From NCBI RefSeq assembly GCF_001440405.1, contig NZ_LLXX01000131.1, positions 43,279 to 104,558 on the forward strand: a DNA stretch of 61,280 nucleotides, given 5' to 3'. The position numbers were made by a program, and so were the translations under genes. The notes below the pieces were generated by a model. It did no database searches, was not told the DNA's origin, and was given only the letters and a program-made list of their open reading frames with translations. The stretch comes from Bradyrhizobium valentinum (GTDB lineage: Bacteria; Pseudomonadota; Alphaproteobacteria; Rhizobiales; Xanthobacteraceae). Below, in pieces: positions 8,067 through 17,356 of this stretch; positions within the stretch are counted from its first letter, which is position 1; every line of letters starts with the position of its first letter.

Positions 8067-8957
8067 TCACTCATACTGCCGCTCTTGCCACCACGGGAAA
8101 TAATCCGGCATGTCGCTGGAAACCTTGTTCTTGAATTGCGCCGGGCGCTTTTCCAAAAACGACACCACACCTTCCTTGACGTCCTCCGAGCGGCCGCGGG
8201 CGTAGATGCCGCGGCTGTCGACCTTGTGGGCTTCCATCGGGTCATCGGCCCCCATCATGCGCCACATCATCTGCCGGATCAGCGCCACCGACACCGGCGC
8301 GGTCTTGGCGGCGAATTCCTTGGCGAGTGCCCGTGCGGTCGGCAGCAAATCGTCCGGCGGCACTACCTTGCTGACGAGGCGGCCGGCGAGTGCTTCCTGC
8401 GCCGGGAAGACGCGGCCCGAATAGCACCACTCCAGCGCCTGCGAGATGCCGACGATACGCGGCAGGAACCAGCTCGAGGCGGCCTCCGGCACGATGCCGC
8501 GCTGGGAAAACACGAAGCCGAAGCGCGCGGCTTCCGAGGCGATACGGATATCCATCGCGAGCTGCATGGTGACGCCGATGCCGACGGCAGGGCCATTCAC
8601 CGCCGCAATCACCGGCTTCAGGCATTTGAAGATCCGCAGTGTCACCTGGCCGCCGCCGTCGCGCACCTGAGGATCGCTGTAGTCGACCGAACCATTGGCC
8701 AGCCGCTTCACCGGGTCGCGCCGCGCGTCGCGGTCGAAGGTATTAGCGCCCGAGGAAAGATCGGCGCCGGCACAGAAGCCGCGGCCCGCGCCGGTCACGA
8801 TGATCGCGCGGACATTGTCGTCCTTGTCGGCCGCATCGAATGCGGCGATCAATTCCTGCTGCATCGTGCCGTTGAAGGCGTTGAGCTTGTCGGGCCGGTT
8901 CAGCGTGATGGTGAGAATCTGATCGTCGACCTCGTACTTGATGGTCTCATACGCCAT
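8067..8957 (-). CDS. enoyl-CoA hydratase/isomerase family protein (crotonase)
   Basis: 296 residues. Crotonase motifs: LTITLNRPDKLNAFN near 14-28, oxyanion-hole segments GAGRGFCAGADL near 57-68 and GPAVGIGVTMQLAMD near 115-130, and QRGIVPEAASSWFLPR near 148-163, which contains the glutamate used by hydratases. It acts on acyl-CoA thioesters. It is the last gene of the same-strand peptide/amide cluster, separated from the amidase by a 148-base gap filled by a palindrome, so membership of the operon is plausible but not certain. Confidence 0.9.
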   Translation of the reverse strand: MAYETIKYEVDDQILTITLNRPDKLNAFNGTMQQELIAAFDAADKDDNVRAIIVTGAGRGFCAGADLSSGANTFDRDARRDPVKRLANGSVDYSDPQVRDGGGQVTLRIFKCLKPVIAAVNGPAVGIGVTMQLAMDIRIASEAARFGFVFSQRGIVPEAASSWFLPRIVGISQALEWCYSGRVFPAQEALAGRLVSKVVPPDDLLPTARALAKEFAAKTAPVSVALIRQMMWRMMGADDPMEAHKVDSRGIYARGRSEDVKEGVVSFLEKRPAQFKNKVSSDMPDYFPWWQERQYE

Positions 8958-8999
8958 GGGGATTCCTTCCTTATGTTCTTGTTTGACTGCTCAACGCAT

Positions 9000-9091
9000 C
9001 GTCATGCCCGGCCTTGGGCCGGGCATCCACGTCTTTCTGTCCATCGAGAGGGTAAAGACGTGGATGGCCGGGACAAGCCCGGCCATGACGG
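9000..9091. repeat. palindromic intergenic repeat, family B (CGTCATGCCCGG type)
   Basis: A near-perfect 92-bp palindrome: CGTCATGCCCGGCCTTGGGC at the left, CACGTCTTT..AAAGACGTGG inside, and GGCCGGGACAAGCCCGGCCA followed by TGACGG at the right. A second member of the family lies at 57669-57759. It sits inside the peptide/amide cluster between the amidase and enoyl-CoA hydratase genes. Confidence 0.9.
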
Positions 9092-9104
9092 AGGTGTCCA
9101 GAAT

Positions 9105-10529
9105 CTACTTCTTCGGCGGCGACGGCCACGGCCGCTGCGGACCGCGCAGGCCCTCGAACGCCTTGGCCATGCCGAGCACGCCGAGATCGTCGAAGCGGCG
9201 GCCGATGATCTGCACGCCGATCGGGAAACCCTTGCTGTCATAACCGCCATTGATCGAGACGGCCGGATTCTCCGACATATTCCACGGCACGGTGTAGGCG
9301 ATGTGCTCGAACGGCTTGCTGGGGTCGTTGATCGGTGCGGCGAATTCGGCGGGGAAGTTCACCACCGGCGATACCGGAGAAACTACATAGTCCAGGTCGT
9401 GGAATAGCTTTGCTGCTGCAGCGCGGATCGCCATCGTGGCGTTGAAGCCCCTGATGACGTCGACGCCACTGAGTTTGGCGCCGGCCTCCGCCCATTTGAG
9501 GATGTAGGGCAGCGTCTTGCCTCGTTCCTCGGGCGACAGTCTTGAAAGATCGTCCCACATCCGGGCGCGCCAGAAGTTATCGAGCCCGTCGAGCATCTCG
9601 CGCGTCAGGATGCCGTCGACCTCGGTCACGACGGCGCCGGCGGATTCGAACGTCTTGGCCGCGCTGACGATAACGCTTCGCACGTCGCTTTCCAGCGCCT
9701 GGCCGGTGCCGGGATCGAGCATCAGGCCGATGCGCAGCTTGCGCGGTGACTTATCGAGTGTCTTCCAGTGAATGCTGCTGTCGGCCGGCAGGCTCATGCC
9801 GTCGCGGCGATCGGCTTTCGCCAGCACGCACATCATCAGCGCCGCATCGTCGACGGTGCGGGTCATGGGACCTGCGACGCGGCCAACATAGGGCGGATCG
9901 ATCGGAACGCGCCCGAGGCTCGGCTTCAGCGCGACGAGGCCGCACCAGCAGGCCGGCAACCGTACCGAGCCGCCGATGTCGGTGCCGAGATGCAGCGGGC
10001 CGTAACCGGCCGCGCCTGCCGCGCCTGCGCCGGCGGAGGAGCCGCCGGGATTCTTGGTTAGGTCCCACGGATTGCGGGTGAGGGGATGGAAGCTGGAAAG
10101 GCCGGACGACAGCATGCCGTAGTCCGGCATCGTCGTCTTGGAGAATATGATGGCGCCGGATTCACGCAGCCGCGCGGCCGGCGGTGCATCCTTCTCTGCC
10201 GGTATCAGCCTGACACTGGCGGCGCCCAGCGGGATCGGCTGGCCCTTGGTCGCGATATTGTCCTTGATGGTAACAGGCACGCCGTCGAGCGCGCCTGCGG
10301 GCTCTTCCCTCTGCCAGCGGTCGGTCGAAGCCTTCGCGGCAGCGCGTGCGCCGTCGGGATCGAACAAATAGAGCGCCTTGATGTGCGGCTCCCACGCGGC
10401 GACATGCTCAATCACTTCGTCCAGCACTTCCGACGGCGAGAACTGCCTGGCGCGATAGCCGGCGATCAGGTCGACGGCGGAAAGGTCGTGCAGCGAGGTG
10501 ATCTCTTCTTCGGCGGCTGGTTTATGCAT
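9105..10529 (-). CDS. amidase (amidase-signature family)
   Basis: 474 residues, usual length. The Ser-cisSer-Lys triad is visible: Lys89 in VTIKDNIATKG, the Ser164/165 pair in NPGGSSAGAG, and nucleophile Ser188 in DIGGSVRLPA. It hydrolyses an amide to acid and ammonia or amine; the substrate is not predictable. Its start overlaps the end of the upstream M20 gene by 8 bases, so the two are translationally coupled, and M81 lies 5 bases further up. Three amide or peptide hydrolases in a row beside a peptide importer suggest stepwise breakdown of one imported compound. Confidence 0.92.
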   Translation of the reverse strand: MHKPAAEEEITSLHDLSAVDLIAGYRARQFSPSEVLDEVIEHVAAWEPHIKALYLFDPDGARAAAKASTDRWQREEPAGALDGVPVTIKDNIATKGQPIPLGAASVRLIPAEKDAPPAARLRESGAIIFSKTTMPDYGMLSSGLSSFHPLTRNPWDLTKNPGGSSAGAGAAGAAGYGPLHLGTDIGGSVRLPACWCGLVALKPSLGRVPIDPPYVGRVAGPMTRTVDDAALMMCVLAKADRRDGMSLPADSSIHWKTLDKSPRKLRIGLMLDPGTGQALESDVRSVIVSAAKTFESAGAVVTEVDGILTREMLDGLDNFWRARMWDDLSRLSPEERGKTLPYILKWAEAGAKLSGVDVIRGFNATMAIRAAAAKLFHDLDYVVSPVSPVVNFPAEFAAPINDPSKPFEHIAYTVPWNMSENPAVSINGGYDSKGFPIGVQIIGRRFDDLGVLGMAKAFEGLRGPQRPWPSPPKK

Positions 10530-11694
10530 GCGAACCTACCGGCAAACGGGTTTCGATGATGCGGGCGAACATGCTGGCGCCGATCGGCAGGATCTTGTCG
10601 TCGAGCACGTAGCCGGGATTGTGCACCGGCACCGAGCCGTCATGGCCGATCCAGAAATAGGCGCCGGGCACCGCCTGCATCATGTCGGCGAAATCCTCAC
10701 TTCCCATCTTCGGCGTCGCCCGCGTGAAGACGTTGGCGGGATCGACGATCGTCTTCGCCACCGCTTCGACCACCCTGGACTGTTCCTCCTCGTTGATGAG
10801 GACGCTGAACGTGTCGCGGATATCGATGGCTATTTCGCACTCGAAGGTCGCAGCAACGCCGGCGCAGATCTTGCGCATGCGGTCGCGGATCAGCGCGCGC
10901 ACGCCGTCGTCGAAGGCACGCACGGTGCCGCCGAGCCTGGCATCGCCGGGGATCACGTTGTTGGCGGAGCCGGCATGGATCTGGGTGACCGACAGCACCG
11001 CAGACTTCAGGGGATCGACGTTGCGGCTGACGATGGTCTGCAGGGCCTGCGCCAGCGTGGTCGCGATCACGACCGCATCCTTGGACCGCTCCGGCATCGC
11101 GCCATGCGCGCCGTAGCCCTGGATTGTGATGTCGAAGAAGTCGGCGCCGGCCATCGCCGGACCCGGCAGGATCGCGATCTCGCCGTGATTCAGGTCAGGC
11201 GCATTGTGCAGGCCGTAGACCTCGTCGCAGGGAAATTTCTGGAACAAGCCGTCCTTGATCATGGCGCGTGCGCCGCCCAGGCCTTCTTCGGCAGGCTGGA
11301 AGATGAAATGGACAGTGCCGTCGAAATTCCTGGTTTCGGCCAGATAGCGCGCGGTGCCGAGCAGCATGGTGGTGTGGCCGTCATGGCCGCAGCCATGGAA
11401 GCGGCCGGGAATGGTCGAGCGCCATTTCAGGTTGGTATTTTCCTCCATCGGCAGCGCGTCCATGTCGGCGCGCAGGCCGATGCGCTTGCCGCCGCTGCCG
11501 TTGCCCTTGAGCACGCCGATCACGCCGGTGCCGCCGAGCCCGCGATGTACCTCGATGCCCCATCCCTTCAGCTTCTCCGCGACGATGCCCGAGGTGCGCA
11601 CTTCCTCAAAACCGATCTCGGGATGGGCATGCAGATCGCGCCTGATGGCGGTGAGTTCCTCGGCATAGCCGTCGATGCGTTCGATAGTGGGCAT
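10522..11694 (-). CDS. M20 family amidohydrolase (hippurate hydrolase / N-acyl amino-acid amidohydrolase type)
   Basis: 390 residues. Metal and catalytic motifs are intact: LHAHPEIGFEE near 21-31, FHGCGHDGHTTML at 99-111 (Cys102, His104), QPAEEG at 133-138, and PKMGSEDFADM near 335-345. The cysteine ligand and HGCGHDGH motif place it in the M20D group that removes acyl groups from N-acyl amino acids. It begins 5 bases after the M81 stop and overlaps the amidase start by 8 bases, so M81, M20 and amidase form one tight block. Confidence 0.92.
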   Translation of the reverse strand: MPTIERIDGYAEELTAIRRDLHAHPEIGFEEVRTSGIVAEKLKGWGIEVHRGLGGTGVIGVLKGNGSGGKRIGLRADMDALPMEENTNLKWRSTIPGRFHGCGHDGHTTMLLGTARYLAETRNFDGTVHFIFQPAEEGLGGARAMIKDGLFQKFPCDEVYGLHNAPDLNHGEIAILPGPAMAGADFFDITIQGYGAHGAMPERSKDAVVIATTLAQALQTIVSRNVDPLKSAVLSVTQIHAGSANNVIPGDARLGGTVRAFDDGVRALIRDRMRKICAGVAATFECEIAIDIRDTFSVLINEEEQSRVVEAVAKTIVDPANVFTRATPKMGSEDFADMMQAVPGAYFWIGHDGSVPVHNPGYVLDDKILPIGASMFARIIETRLPVGSHA

Positions 11695-11699
11695 GTCTG

Positions 11700-13235
11700 T
11701 TATCCCGTGACTGAAGCGGTTGCGCGTAATGGGGCGGATGGGGTGAAGGCAGGGCCGTTCGGCTTGATGCGGATGCCGGGACGAAGCCGCGTCCAGGGGA
11801 GAGTAGCAGTATCGGCCGGCATCGCGCCGGGAGCAGCGCAGATCAGGAGTTTTTCGGCGATCGGTTCGAAATCGGCGCGGAAATGCACCGAGCTCTTGTT
11901 GACCAGTATTTTCTGTTCGGTCGGCTCGATGCCGACATAGCGATACATCGATTGATCGGCGAGCTGCGCCTTGTAGGAGCCGACGACCACTCTGACGTCA
12001 TCGATGCGCAGGCAGGCCGATGGCCCCATGTCCATGTCGCGCCCGCCGTAGTAGGGGCCTGGAGCCACGAATTTTCCGTCCGACAGCTTTTCGACGACGA
12101 AGGTTTCCCTGTATGGCGCATCGCCTGATATGCCCGACTTGCCGCCGAGATCGAGCGTGACCGTTGCGCCGACGCCCGCCGCATGGGCGGCCCTGGCGGA
12201 CTTCGGATCGTAGATGACGCCGGTCGCGGCACGGGATGCCTTGTTGCGTACCAGCGCACGCAGCATGCCCGTAGTATCGGAATCGCCGCCGGCGCCGGGA
12301 TTGTCCTGGGTGTCGGCGATAATGATCGGCCTGGTCGCCGATTTCGCGAGTTCCATGGCGAGGCGGACGCCATCATCTGGCGAATAGATGCGGCCGTCGA
12401 AATCGTCCTCATGGCTCTCAACGAGTGCGACGATCCTGTCGGCCGCGGCGTCGGCGTCAGCCTGCGTCCTTCCATAGGCGAACACGCTCGGGCCGCAATG
12501 TGCGAAATCCGCCGCCGGAAAGCCGGGCGCAAAGGACAGCGCCGGCACCGCGTCGCTTTCGAGCGCGGCGAGCTTTTCATAGATGCCCCTGGTCGGCTGG
12601 TCGTTGGTGCATTGCCAGCTGATCGGGATCAGGAACGGCAGTTGCCGGAACGCTTTTGCAAGACGCTGCTTCGTCCTCAGCATTAGCGCGAGGTGTCTTG
12701 CACAGGCGCGGCCGGTATCGGCCATGTCGATGTGGGGGTAGGTGCGGTAGGCGATAAGCGCATCGGCCTGCGCGACCATTTCGGGCGAGACGTTGGCGTG
12801 GAGGTCGAGGCTTGCCACCAGCGGCAGATCGTTGCCGATCACCTTGCGCACGCGGGCGAGAATTTCACCTTCGCCGTCGTCATAATGCTCGGTCACCATG
12901 GCGCCGTGCAGATCGAGATAGACGGCGTCGATCGGTCCGGCCGCAGCGATGCCGTCGACCATCTCCTTCATGATGCGTTCGAAGGCATCCTTGGTAACGT
13001 GCGCCGATGGGCTGGCGGCCGCGGAGATCGTGGGCTTCAGCTCCCAGCCATTGGCTTCGGCCGCCTCGACGAAGCCGGCAAGGCCGACATTGATCTTGCG
13101 CATGACCTTGAGCACATCGGAGCCGTGAGCCATCGCCGGCCAGCCGCCGCCGTGAACGAAATCCTGGTAGGTCGCCTTGGTCGGCGCGAAAGTGTTGGTC
13201 TCGTGCAGAAAGCCGCCGACGGCGATGCGAGTCAT
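11700..13235 (-). CDS. M81 family metallopeptidase (MlrC-like)
   Basis: 511 residues, the usual length. The N-terminus MTRIAVGGFLHETNTFAPT carries the HETNTF metal motif at 11-16, and YLDLHGAMVTEHYDDGEGE near 107-125 is the second family signature. MlrC is the last enzyme of the microcystin and nodularin degradation pathway, but most M81 proteins lie in ordinary soil bacteria next to Dpp-type transporters and have no known substrate, as here. It is followed after 5 bases by an M20 amidohydrolase. Confidence 0.92.
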   Translation of the reverse strand: MTRIAVGGFLHETNTFAPTKATYQDFVHGGGWPAMAHGSDVLKVMRKINVGLAGFVEAAEANGWELKPTISAAASPSAHVTKDAFERIMKEMVDGIAAAGPIDAVYLDLHGAMVTEHYDDGEGEILARVRKVIGNDLPLVASLDLHANVSPEMVAQADALIAYRTYPHIDMADTGRACARHLALMLRTKQRLAKAFRQLPFLIPISWQCTNDQPTRGIYEKLAALESDAVPALSFAPGFPAADFAHCGPSVFAYGRTQADADAAADRIVALVESHEDDFDGRIYSPDDGVRLAMELAKSATRPIIIADTQDNPGAGGDSDTTGMLRALVRNKASRAATGVIYDPKSARAAHAAGVGATVTLDLGGKSGISGDAPYRETFVVEKLSDGKFVAPGPYYGGRDMDMGPSACLRIDDVRVVVGSYKAQLADQSMYRYVGIEPTEQKILVNKSSVHFRADFEPIAEKLLICAAPGAMPADTATLPWTRLRPGIRIKPNGPAFTPSAPLRATASVTG

Positions 13236-13371
13236 TTTACCTCAGCCAGTGTTTTTCGTTGGGGGACGTTAAGCGGGACATCGTGGCAAGCGCAAGGATT
13301 GAAGCAATTCCGTTTTGCATGCCGCGTGATACGGAATAGCTGCGCGAAGCAAGGCGACGAATTTGAGAGCC

Positions 13372-13474
13372 CGTCATTCCGGGATGGTCCGAAGGACCAG
13401 ACCCGGAATCTCGAGATTCTCAGGGGCGCAAGGGCGCCCCATAGTTCGATGCTGCGCATCGCCCCGGAATGACA
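13372..13474. repeat. palindromic intergenic repeat, family A, with a nested hairpin insert
   Basis: It begins CCGTCATTCCGGGATGG and ends CATCGCCCCGGAATGACAG. Relative to the copies at 3901 and 15173, one arm is interrupted after CTCGAGATTC by about 26 bases that themselves fold (GGGGCGCAAGGGCGCCCC). It lies between the fused ATPase gene and the M81 gene. Confidence 0.88.
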
Positions 13475-13484
13475 GTGAACTTGA

Positions 13485-15125
13485 TTACTCCGCCGCGACT
13501 TCCACCGGCCGGAAATTGGCAAAATCCCAGCCTCGTCCCGGCGCAGCATCGAGCAGGGCGCGGGTATAGGCCTGCTGCGGATGGGTCAGCACCTGCGCCG
13601 CCGGGCCCTGTTCCACAATCCGGCCATGTTGCATCACAGCGACGTCGTCGCAGATTTGCGCGGCGACACGGAGGTCATGGGTGATGAACAGCAGCGCGAT
13701 ACCCAGCCGCTGCTGGATTTCGTCGAGCAGTTCGAGCACCTGCGCCTGCACGGAGACGTCGAGCGCCGACACGGCTTCGTCCGCAACGAGAACGTCGGGA
13801 TCGAGCGCCAGCGCGCGCGCAATGGCAATGCGCTGGCGCTGGCCGCCGGAAAACTGATGCGGGTAGCGCGAGATCGCATCCGCCGGCAGATCGACCAGTT
13901 CGAGCAGTTCGCGCGCCTTTGCCAGCGCTTCCGCGCGCGGCATGCCGTAATTGATCGGGCCCTCTGCGATGGTTTCGCCGACGGTGACGCGCGGATTGAG
14001 CGAGCGGTAAGGGTCCTGGAAGATGATCTGGATCTTCTTGCGGTGCGGTTGCAGCAGCCGCCGCGACAGGTCGGAGATCTCGCGGCCGGCAAGACGCACG
14101 CCGCCTGAAGTGGGATCGATCAGGCGGACGATGCAGCGCGCCACGGTCGACTTGCCGGAACCGCTCTCGCCGACGATACCAAGCGTGCGGCCCTTGCGCA
14201 GAGTAAGCGTGACGTCCTTGGCGGCGTCGACCTCGCGGGCTTTGCCGAAGAAGGAGCGCTCGCGATAGACTTTGCCCAGCTCATTGGTTTCCAGCACGAC
14301 GGGCTCTTCGGTCTCCGCCCGCGGCGCCCGTGGCACCAGGCTCGGCACCGAAGATAGCAGATTGCGGGTGTATTCCATCGCCGGCGTGCGGAGGATGCCA
14401 TCGAGCGTGCCGGTCTCGACCAGGCGGCCGTAGCGCATCACGGCGACGCGGTCGGCGATCTCGGCGACGACGCCCATGTCGTGGGTGATGAACAGCACCG
14501 CGGTGCCGTGATCGCGCTGCAGGTCGCGGATCAGGGTGAGGATCTGCTTCTGCGTGGTGACGTCGAGCGCGGTGGTGGGCTCGTCCGCAATCAGGAGTTT
14601 CGGTTCGAGCACCAAGGCCATCGCGATCATGATGCGCTGGCGCTGTCCGCCGGACAGCCGGTGCGGGTAGGAGGCGAAGATGCGTGCCACGTCGGGCAGC
14701 CGGACGTGCTCCATCATCGCCAGAATCTTCTGACGCCGCGCGCGGGCGTCGAGATCGGTATGAACGCGCAACACTTCGTCGATCTGGCGGCCCACCGGGA
14801 CCACCGGGTTCAGCGCCGTCATCGGCTCCTGGAAAATCATCGCCATCCGAGTGGCGCGCAATTGGCGCAGCCGCCGGTCGCTGGCGGTCAGCAGTTCCTC
14901 GCCGACCAGCTTGACGCTGCCGCTCGAGGGCACCAGCGCGCCTTTCTGCAAGAGCCCCATCACGGTCAGCGAGGTCACGGACTTGCCGGAGCCGCTTTCG
15001 CCGACCACGCACAGCGTCTCGCCTTCGCGTACCTGCAAGGAGACGCCGTCGATGATGCGCTGGCCGGAAGGATTCTTGCCGAGGCCGACGACGAGATTGT
15101 CGATGTCGAGAACGATGTTGGTCAT
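13485..15125 (-). CDS. peptide ABC transporter ATP-binding protein, fused DppD-DppF type
   Basis: 546 residues with two complete nucleotide-binding domains in one chain. Domain 1 has Walker A GESGSGKS near 38-45, signature LSGGQRQRIMIA and Walker B LLIADEPTTALD. Domain 2 has GESGSGKST near residue 316, FSGGQRQRIAIARAL and VLVADEAVSALD. The fusion replaces the two separate ATPases of enterobacterial Dpp. It energises the two permeases encoded upstream on the same strand, 152 bases away with a palindrome between. Confidence 0.93.
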   Translation of the reverse strand: MTNIVLDIDNLVVGLGKNPSGQRIIDGVSLQVREGETLCVVGESGSGKSVTSLTVMGLLQKGALVPSSGSVKLVGEELLTASDRRLRQLRATRMAMIFQEPMTALNPVVPVGRQIDEVLRVHTDLDARARRQKILAMMEHVRLPDVARIFASYPHRLSGGQRQRIMIAMALVLEPKLLIADEPTTALDVTTQKQILTLIRDLQRDHGTAVLFITHDMGVVAEIADRVAVMRYGRLVETGTLDGILRTPAMEYTRNLLSSVPSLVPRAPRAETEEPVVLETNELGKVYRERSFFGKAREVDAAKDVTLTLRKGRTLGIVGESGSGKSTVARCIVRLIDPTSGGVRLAGREISDLSRRLLQPHRKKIQIIFQDPYRSLNPRVTVGETIAEGPINYGMPRAEALAKARELLELVDLPADAISRYPHQFSGGQRQRIAIARALALDPDVLVADEAVSALDVSVQAQVLELLDEIQQRLGIALLFITHDLRVAAQICDDVAVMQHGRIVEQGPAAQVLTHPQQAYTRALLDAAPGRGWDFANFRPVEVAAE

Positions 15126-15172
15126 GCAGGTCTTTCAGCCGTCATTGCGAGCGAAGCGACGAGTTCAGAGGC

Positions 15173-15256
15173 TGTCATTCCGGGATGGTGCGCTAGCACC
15201 AGACCCGGAATCTCGAGATCCCGGGTTCGATGCTTCGCATCGCCCCGGGATGACGG
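15173..15256. repeat. palindromic intergenic repeat, family A
   Basis: An 84-bp copy: GTCATTCCGGGATGGTGCGC with a short GTGCGCTAGCAC hairpin, CCGGAATCTCGAGATCCCGG in the middle and CATCGCCCCGGGATGACGG at the end. It is preceded at 15140-15158 by a fragment of another repeat (CGTCATTGCGAGCGAAGCG) also seen at 17257-17343. It lies between the DppC-like and ATPase genes. Confidence 0.88.
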
Positions 15257-15276
15257 CTTCAAAAGCTTTGAAGCCG

Positions 15277-16167
15277 TCACTTCCCAGCCTCGCGCTGCTT
15301 CATGCGCGGATCGAGCGCATCGCGGGCGGCGTCGCCGATCAAATTAACGCTCAGAATGGCGATCGACAGCAGCAGGCCCGGCCAGAAGATCAGCGACGGC
15401 TTGACCTGGAAGTAGGCGCGGCCCTCGGCCATGATGTTGCCCCAGGTCGGCGTTTCCGGGCTGATGCCGGCGCCGAGGAACGACAGGATGGCCTCGGTGA
15501 GAATGGCGGAAGCGCAGACATAGGTGCCTTGCACGATCAGCGGCGCCACCGTGTTCGGCATCAAATGCCGCCACATGATCTTGGGCAGGCTGGTGCCGAC
15601 CGAGATCGCGGCCTCGACATAAGGCTCCTCGCGCGCCGACAGCACGACCGAGCGCACCAGCCGTGCGACGCGCGGAATTTCGGGGATGGTGATCGCGACC
15701 ATCACCGTCATCAGGCTGGCGCCGGACAGCGACACCACGGCGATCGCGAGCAAAATGCTCGGGATCGCCATCAGGCCGTCCATCACCCGCATCATCACGG
15801 CGTCGACCCATTTGAAGAAGCCGGAGACGAGGCCGATCACGAGCCCGATGCCGATGGAGAAGATCGCCGCGCCAAGGCCGATCAGGAGCGAAATCCGCCC
15901 GCCATAGATGATGCGCGACAGCACGTCGCGGCCATAGGCGTCGGTACCGAGCAGGAACTGCGCGCTTGATGGCTTCAGCCGCTGCGCCGGCGCCAGCAAT
16001 TGTGGATCGTGCGGCGCGAGCAGCGGCGCCAGAATGGTTATGGCGATGATCAGCGCGAGACACACGGTCGCGACCGCAATGATCGGCGTCGCCGTGAGGA
16101 ATCCCAGTTTCGGCCGAAACGGCGTGGTGACCGGGATTGACGGTTCGGGAAGGGTATCGATCGCCAT
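15277..16167 (-). CDS. peptide ABC transporter permease, DppC type
   Basis: 296 residues with about six hydrophobic segments. A long N-terminal cytoplasmic stretch leads into a first membrane helix near residues 25-50 (IIAVATVCLALIIAITILAP). The family loop ARLVRSVVLSAREEPYVEAA, which couples to the ATPase, lies near 167-186, and the C-terminus NLIGDAARDALDPRMK is typical of DppC. Its ATG overlaps the stop of the DppB-like gene (TGATG), so the two permeases are co-translated. Confidence 0.92.
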   Translation of the reverse strand: MAIDTLPEPSIPVTTPFRPKLGFLTATPIIAVATVCLALIIAITILAPLLAPHDPQLLAPAQRLKPSSAQFLLGTDAYGRDVLSRIIYGGRISLLIGLGAAIFSIGIGLVIGLVSGFFKWVDAVMMRVMDGLMAIPSILLAIAVVSLSGASLMTVMVAITIPEIPRVARLVRSVVLSAREEPYVEAAISVGTSLPKIMWRHLMPNTVAPLIVQGTYVCASAILTEAILSFLGAGISPETPTWGNIMAEGRAYFQVKPSLIFWPGLLLSIAILSVNLIGDAARDALDPRMKQREAGK

Positions 16168-17108
16168 CAGTAGCGAATCCTCGGGTCAAGCAGGGTGTAG
16201 GCGACGTCGATCAGCAGATTGACGGTGACATAGATCAGCGACGTCAGAAGGATCATCGCCTGGATCACGGGATAATCACGCGCCAGCACGGCATCGACGG
16301 TGAGGCGGCCGATGCCGGGCAGGTTGAACACGCTCTCGGTGACGACGACGCCGGAAATCAGCAGCGCGAAACCCGTTCCGATTACGGTGATCACAGGCAC
16401 GGCGGCGTTGCGCAGCGCGTGGTGCAGCAGTACGCCGGTCTCGCTGATGCCTTTGGCGCGTGCGGTGCGGACGTAATCCTCGCCCAGCACGTCGAGCATC
16501 GCCGCCCGCGTCATGCGCGCGATCAGCGCGACATAGATAAAGGACAGCGTGCAGGTCGGCAGGATGATGCGCTCGAAGAACGGGCCGAAGCCTGCCGTGA
16601 TGCTGCGGAAGCCCTGCACCGGCACCCAGCGCAGCTCGATCGCAAAGATCTGGATCAGCACGTAACCGATCACGAACACCGGCACGGAGAAGCCGACCAC
16701 CGACAACCCCATCACGAAGCGGTCGATCCAGGTGCCGTGCTTCCACGCGGCGATGACGCCGAGCGGCACCGCTACGACAATCGCCAGGATGATGGTGGAA
16801 AGGGCAATCGAAATCGACGGCTCGACACGCTGGCTGATCATCTTCAAGACCGGCACGTTCGAGATCAGCGACACGCCGAGATCGCCTTGCAGCAGCTTTC
16901 CGATCCAGGTGAAGAACTGGGTGTAGAGCGGTTCATTGAGGCCGAGCGAGGTGCGGATGCGATCGAGCTGTTCGGGCGTCGCATTATCGCCGGCCAGAAT
17001 CGCGGCGGGATCGCCGGGCGTCAGCCGCAGCAAGAGAAACACAAACAGCGCGACCACGCCCATCACGGGAATGGCGGCGAGAATGCGGCGAAGCAGATAT
17101 CCGAGCAT
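16167..17108 (-). CDS. peptide ABC transporter permease, DppB type
   Basis: 313 residues. The N-terminus MLGYLLRRILAAIPVMGVVA and the coupling loop ARMTRAAMLDVLGEDYVRTA are standard for DppB, as is the C-terminal LLIDVAYTLLDPRIRY. About six membrane helices are visible. It is the first transporter gene of the minus-strand block, 249 bases downstream of the M20 peptidase gene with a palindrome in the gap. It pairs with the DppC-like permease immediately downstream. Confidence 0.92.
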   Translation of the reverse strand: MLGYLLRRILAAIPVMGVVALFVFLLLRLTPGDPAAILAGDNATPEQLDRIRTSLGLNEPLYTQFFTWIGKLLQGDLGVSLISNVPVLKMISQRVEPSISIALSTIILAIVVAVPLGVIAAWKHGTWIDRFVMGLSVVGFSVPVFVIGYVLIQIFAIELRWVPVQGFRSITAGFGPFFERIILPTCTLSFIYVALIARMTRAAMLDVLGEDYVRTARAKGISETGVLLHHALRNAAVPVITVIGTGFALLISGVVVTESVFNLPGIGRLTVDAVLARDYPVIQAMILLTSLIYVTVNLLIDVAYTLLDPRIRY

Positions 17109-17256
17109 CTTGATCCGTTATTTGTGGGTGAATTGGGCAGCGCCGGTTCTAGACGTGATTTCCGAGCCACCAGCGTAGCATTTCAGCAAGTCCCGTGCCA
17201 TTGCGCCTGCGTTTTTTGCGATGCAGCTAAGCGGTTAGGGTGAAGCGCCATCCCCT

Positions 17257-17343
17257 CGTCATTGCGAGGAGCGTAGGGACGAAGCAATCCATTCTTCCTT
17301 TATGCGGCACCATGGATTGCTTCGCTTCGCTCGCAATGACGGC
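17257..17343. repeat. palindromic intergenic repeat, family D (CGTCATTGCGAGGAGC type)
   Basis: An 87-bp inverted repeat: CGTCATTGCGAGGAGCGTAG and GAAGCAATCCAT at the left; ATGGATTGCTTCGCTTCGCT and CGCAATGACGG at the right. It differs from the other families in the cluster and lies between the M20 peptidase and DppB-like genes. Confidence 0.88.
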
Positions 17344-17356
17344 GGAGAGACCGCCA

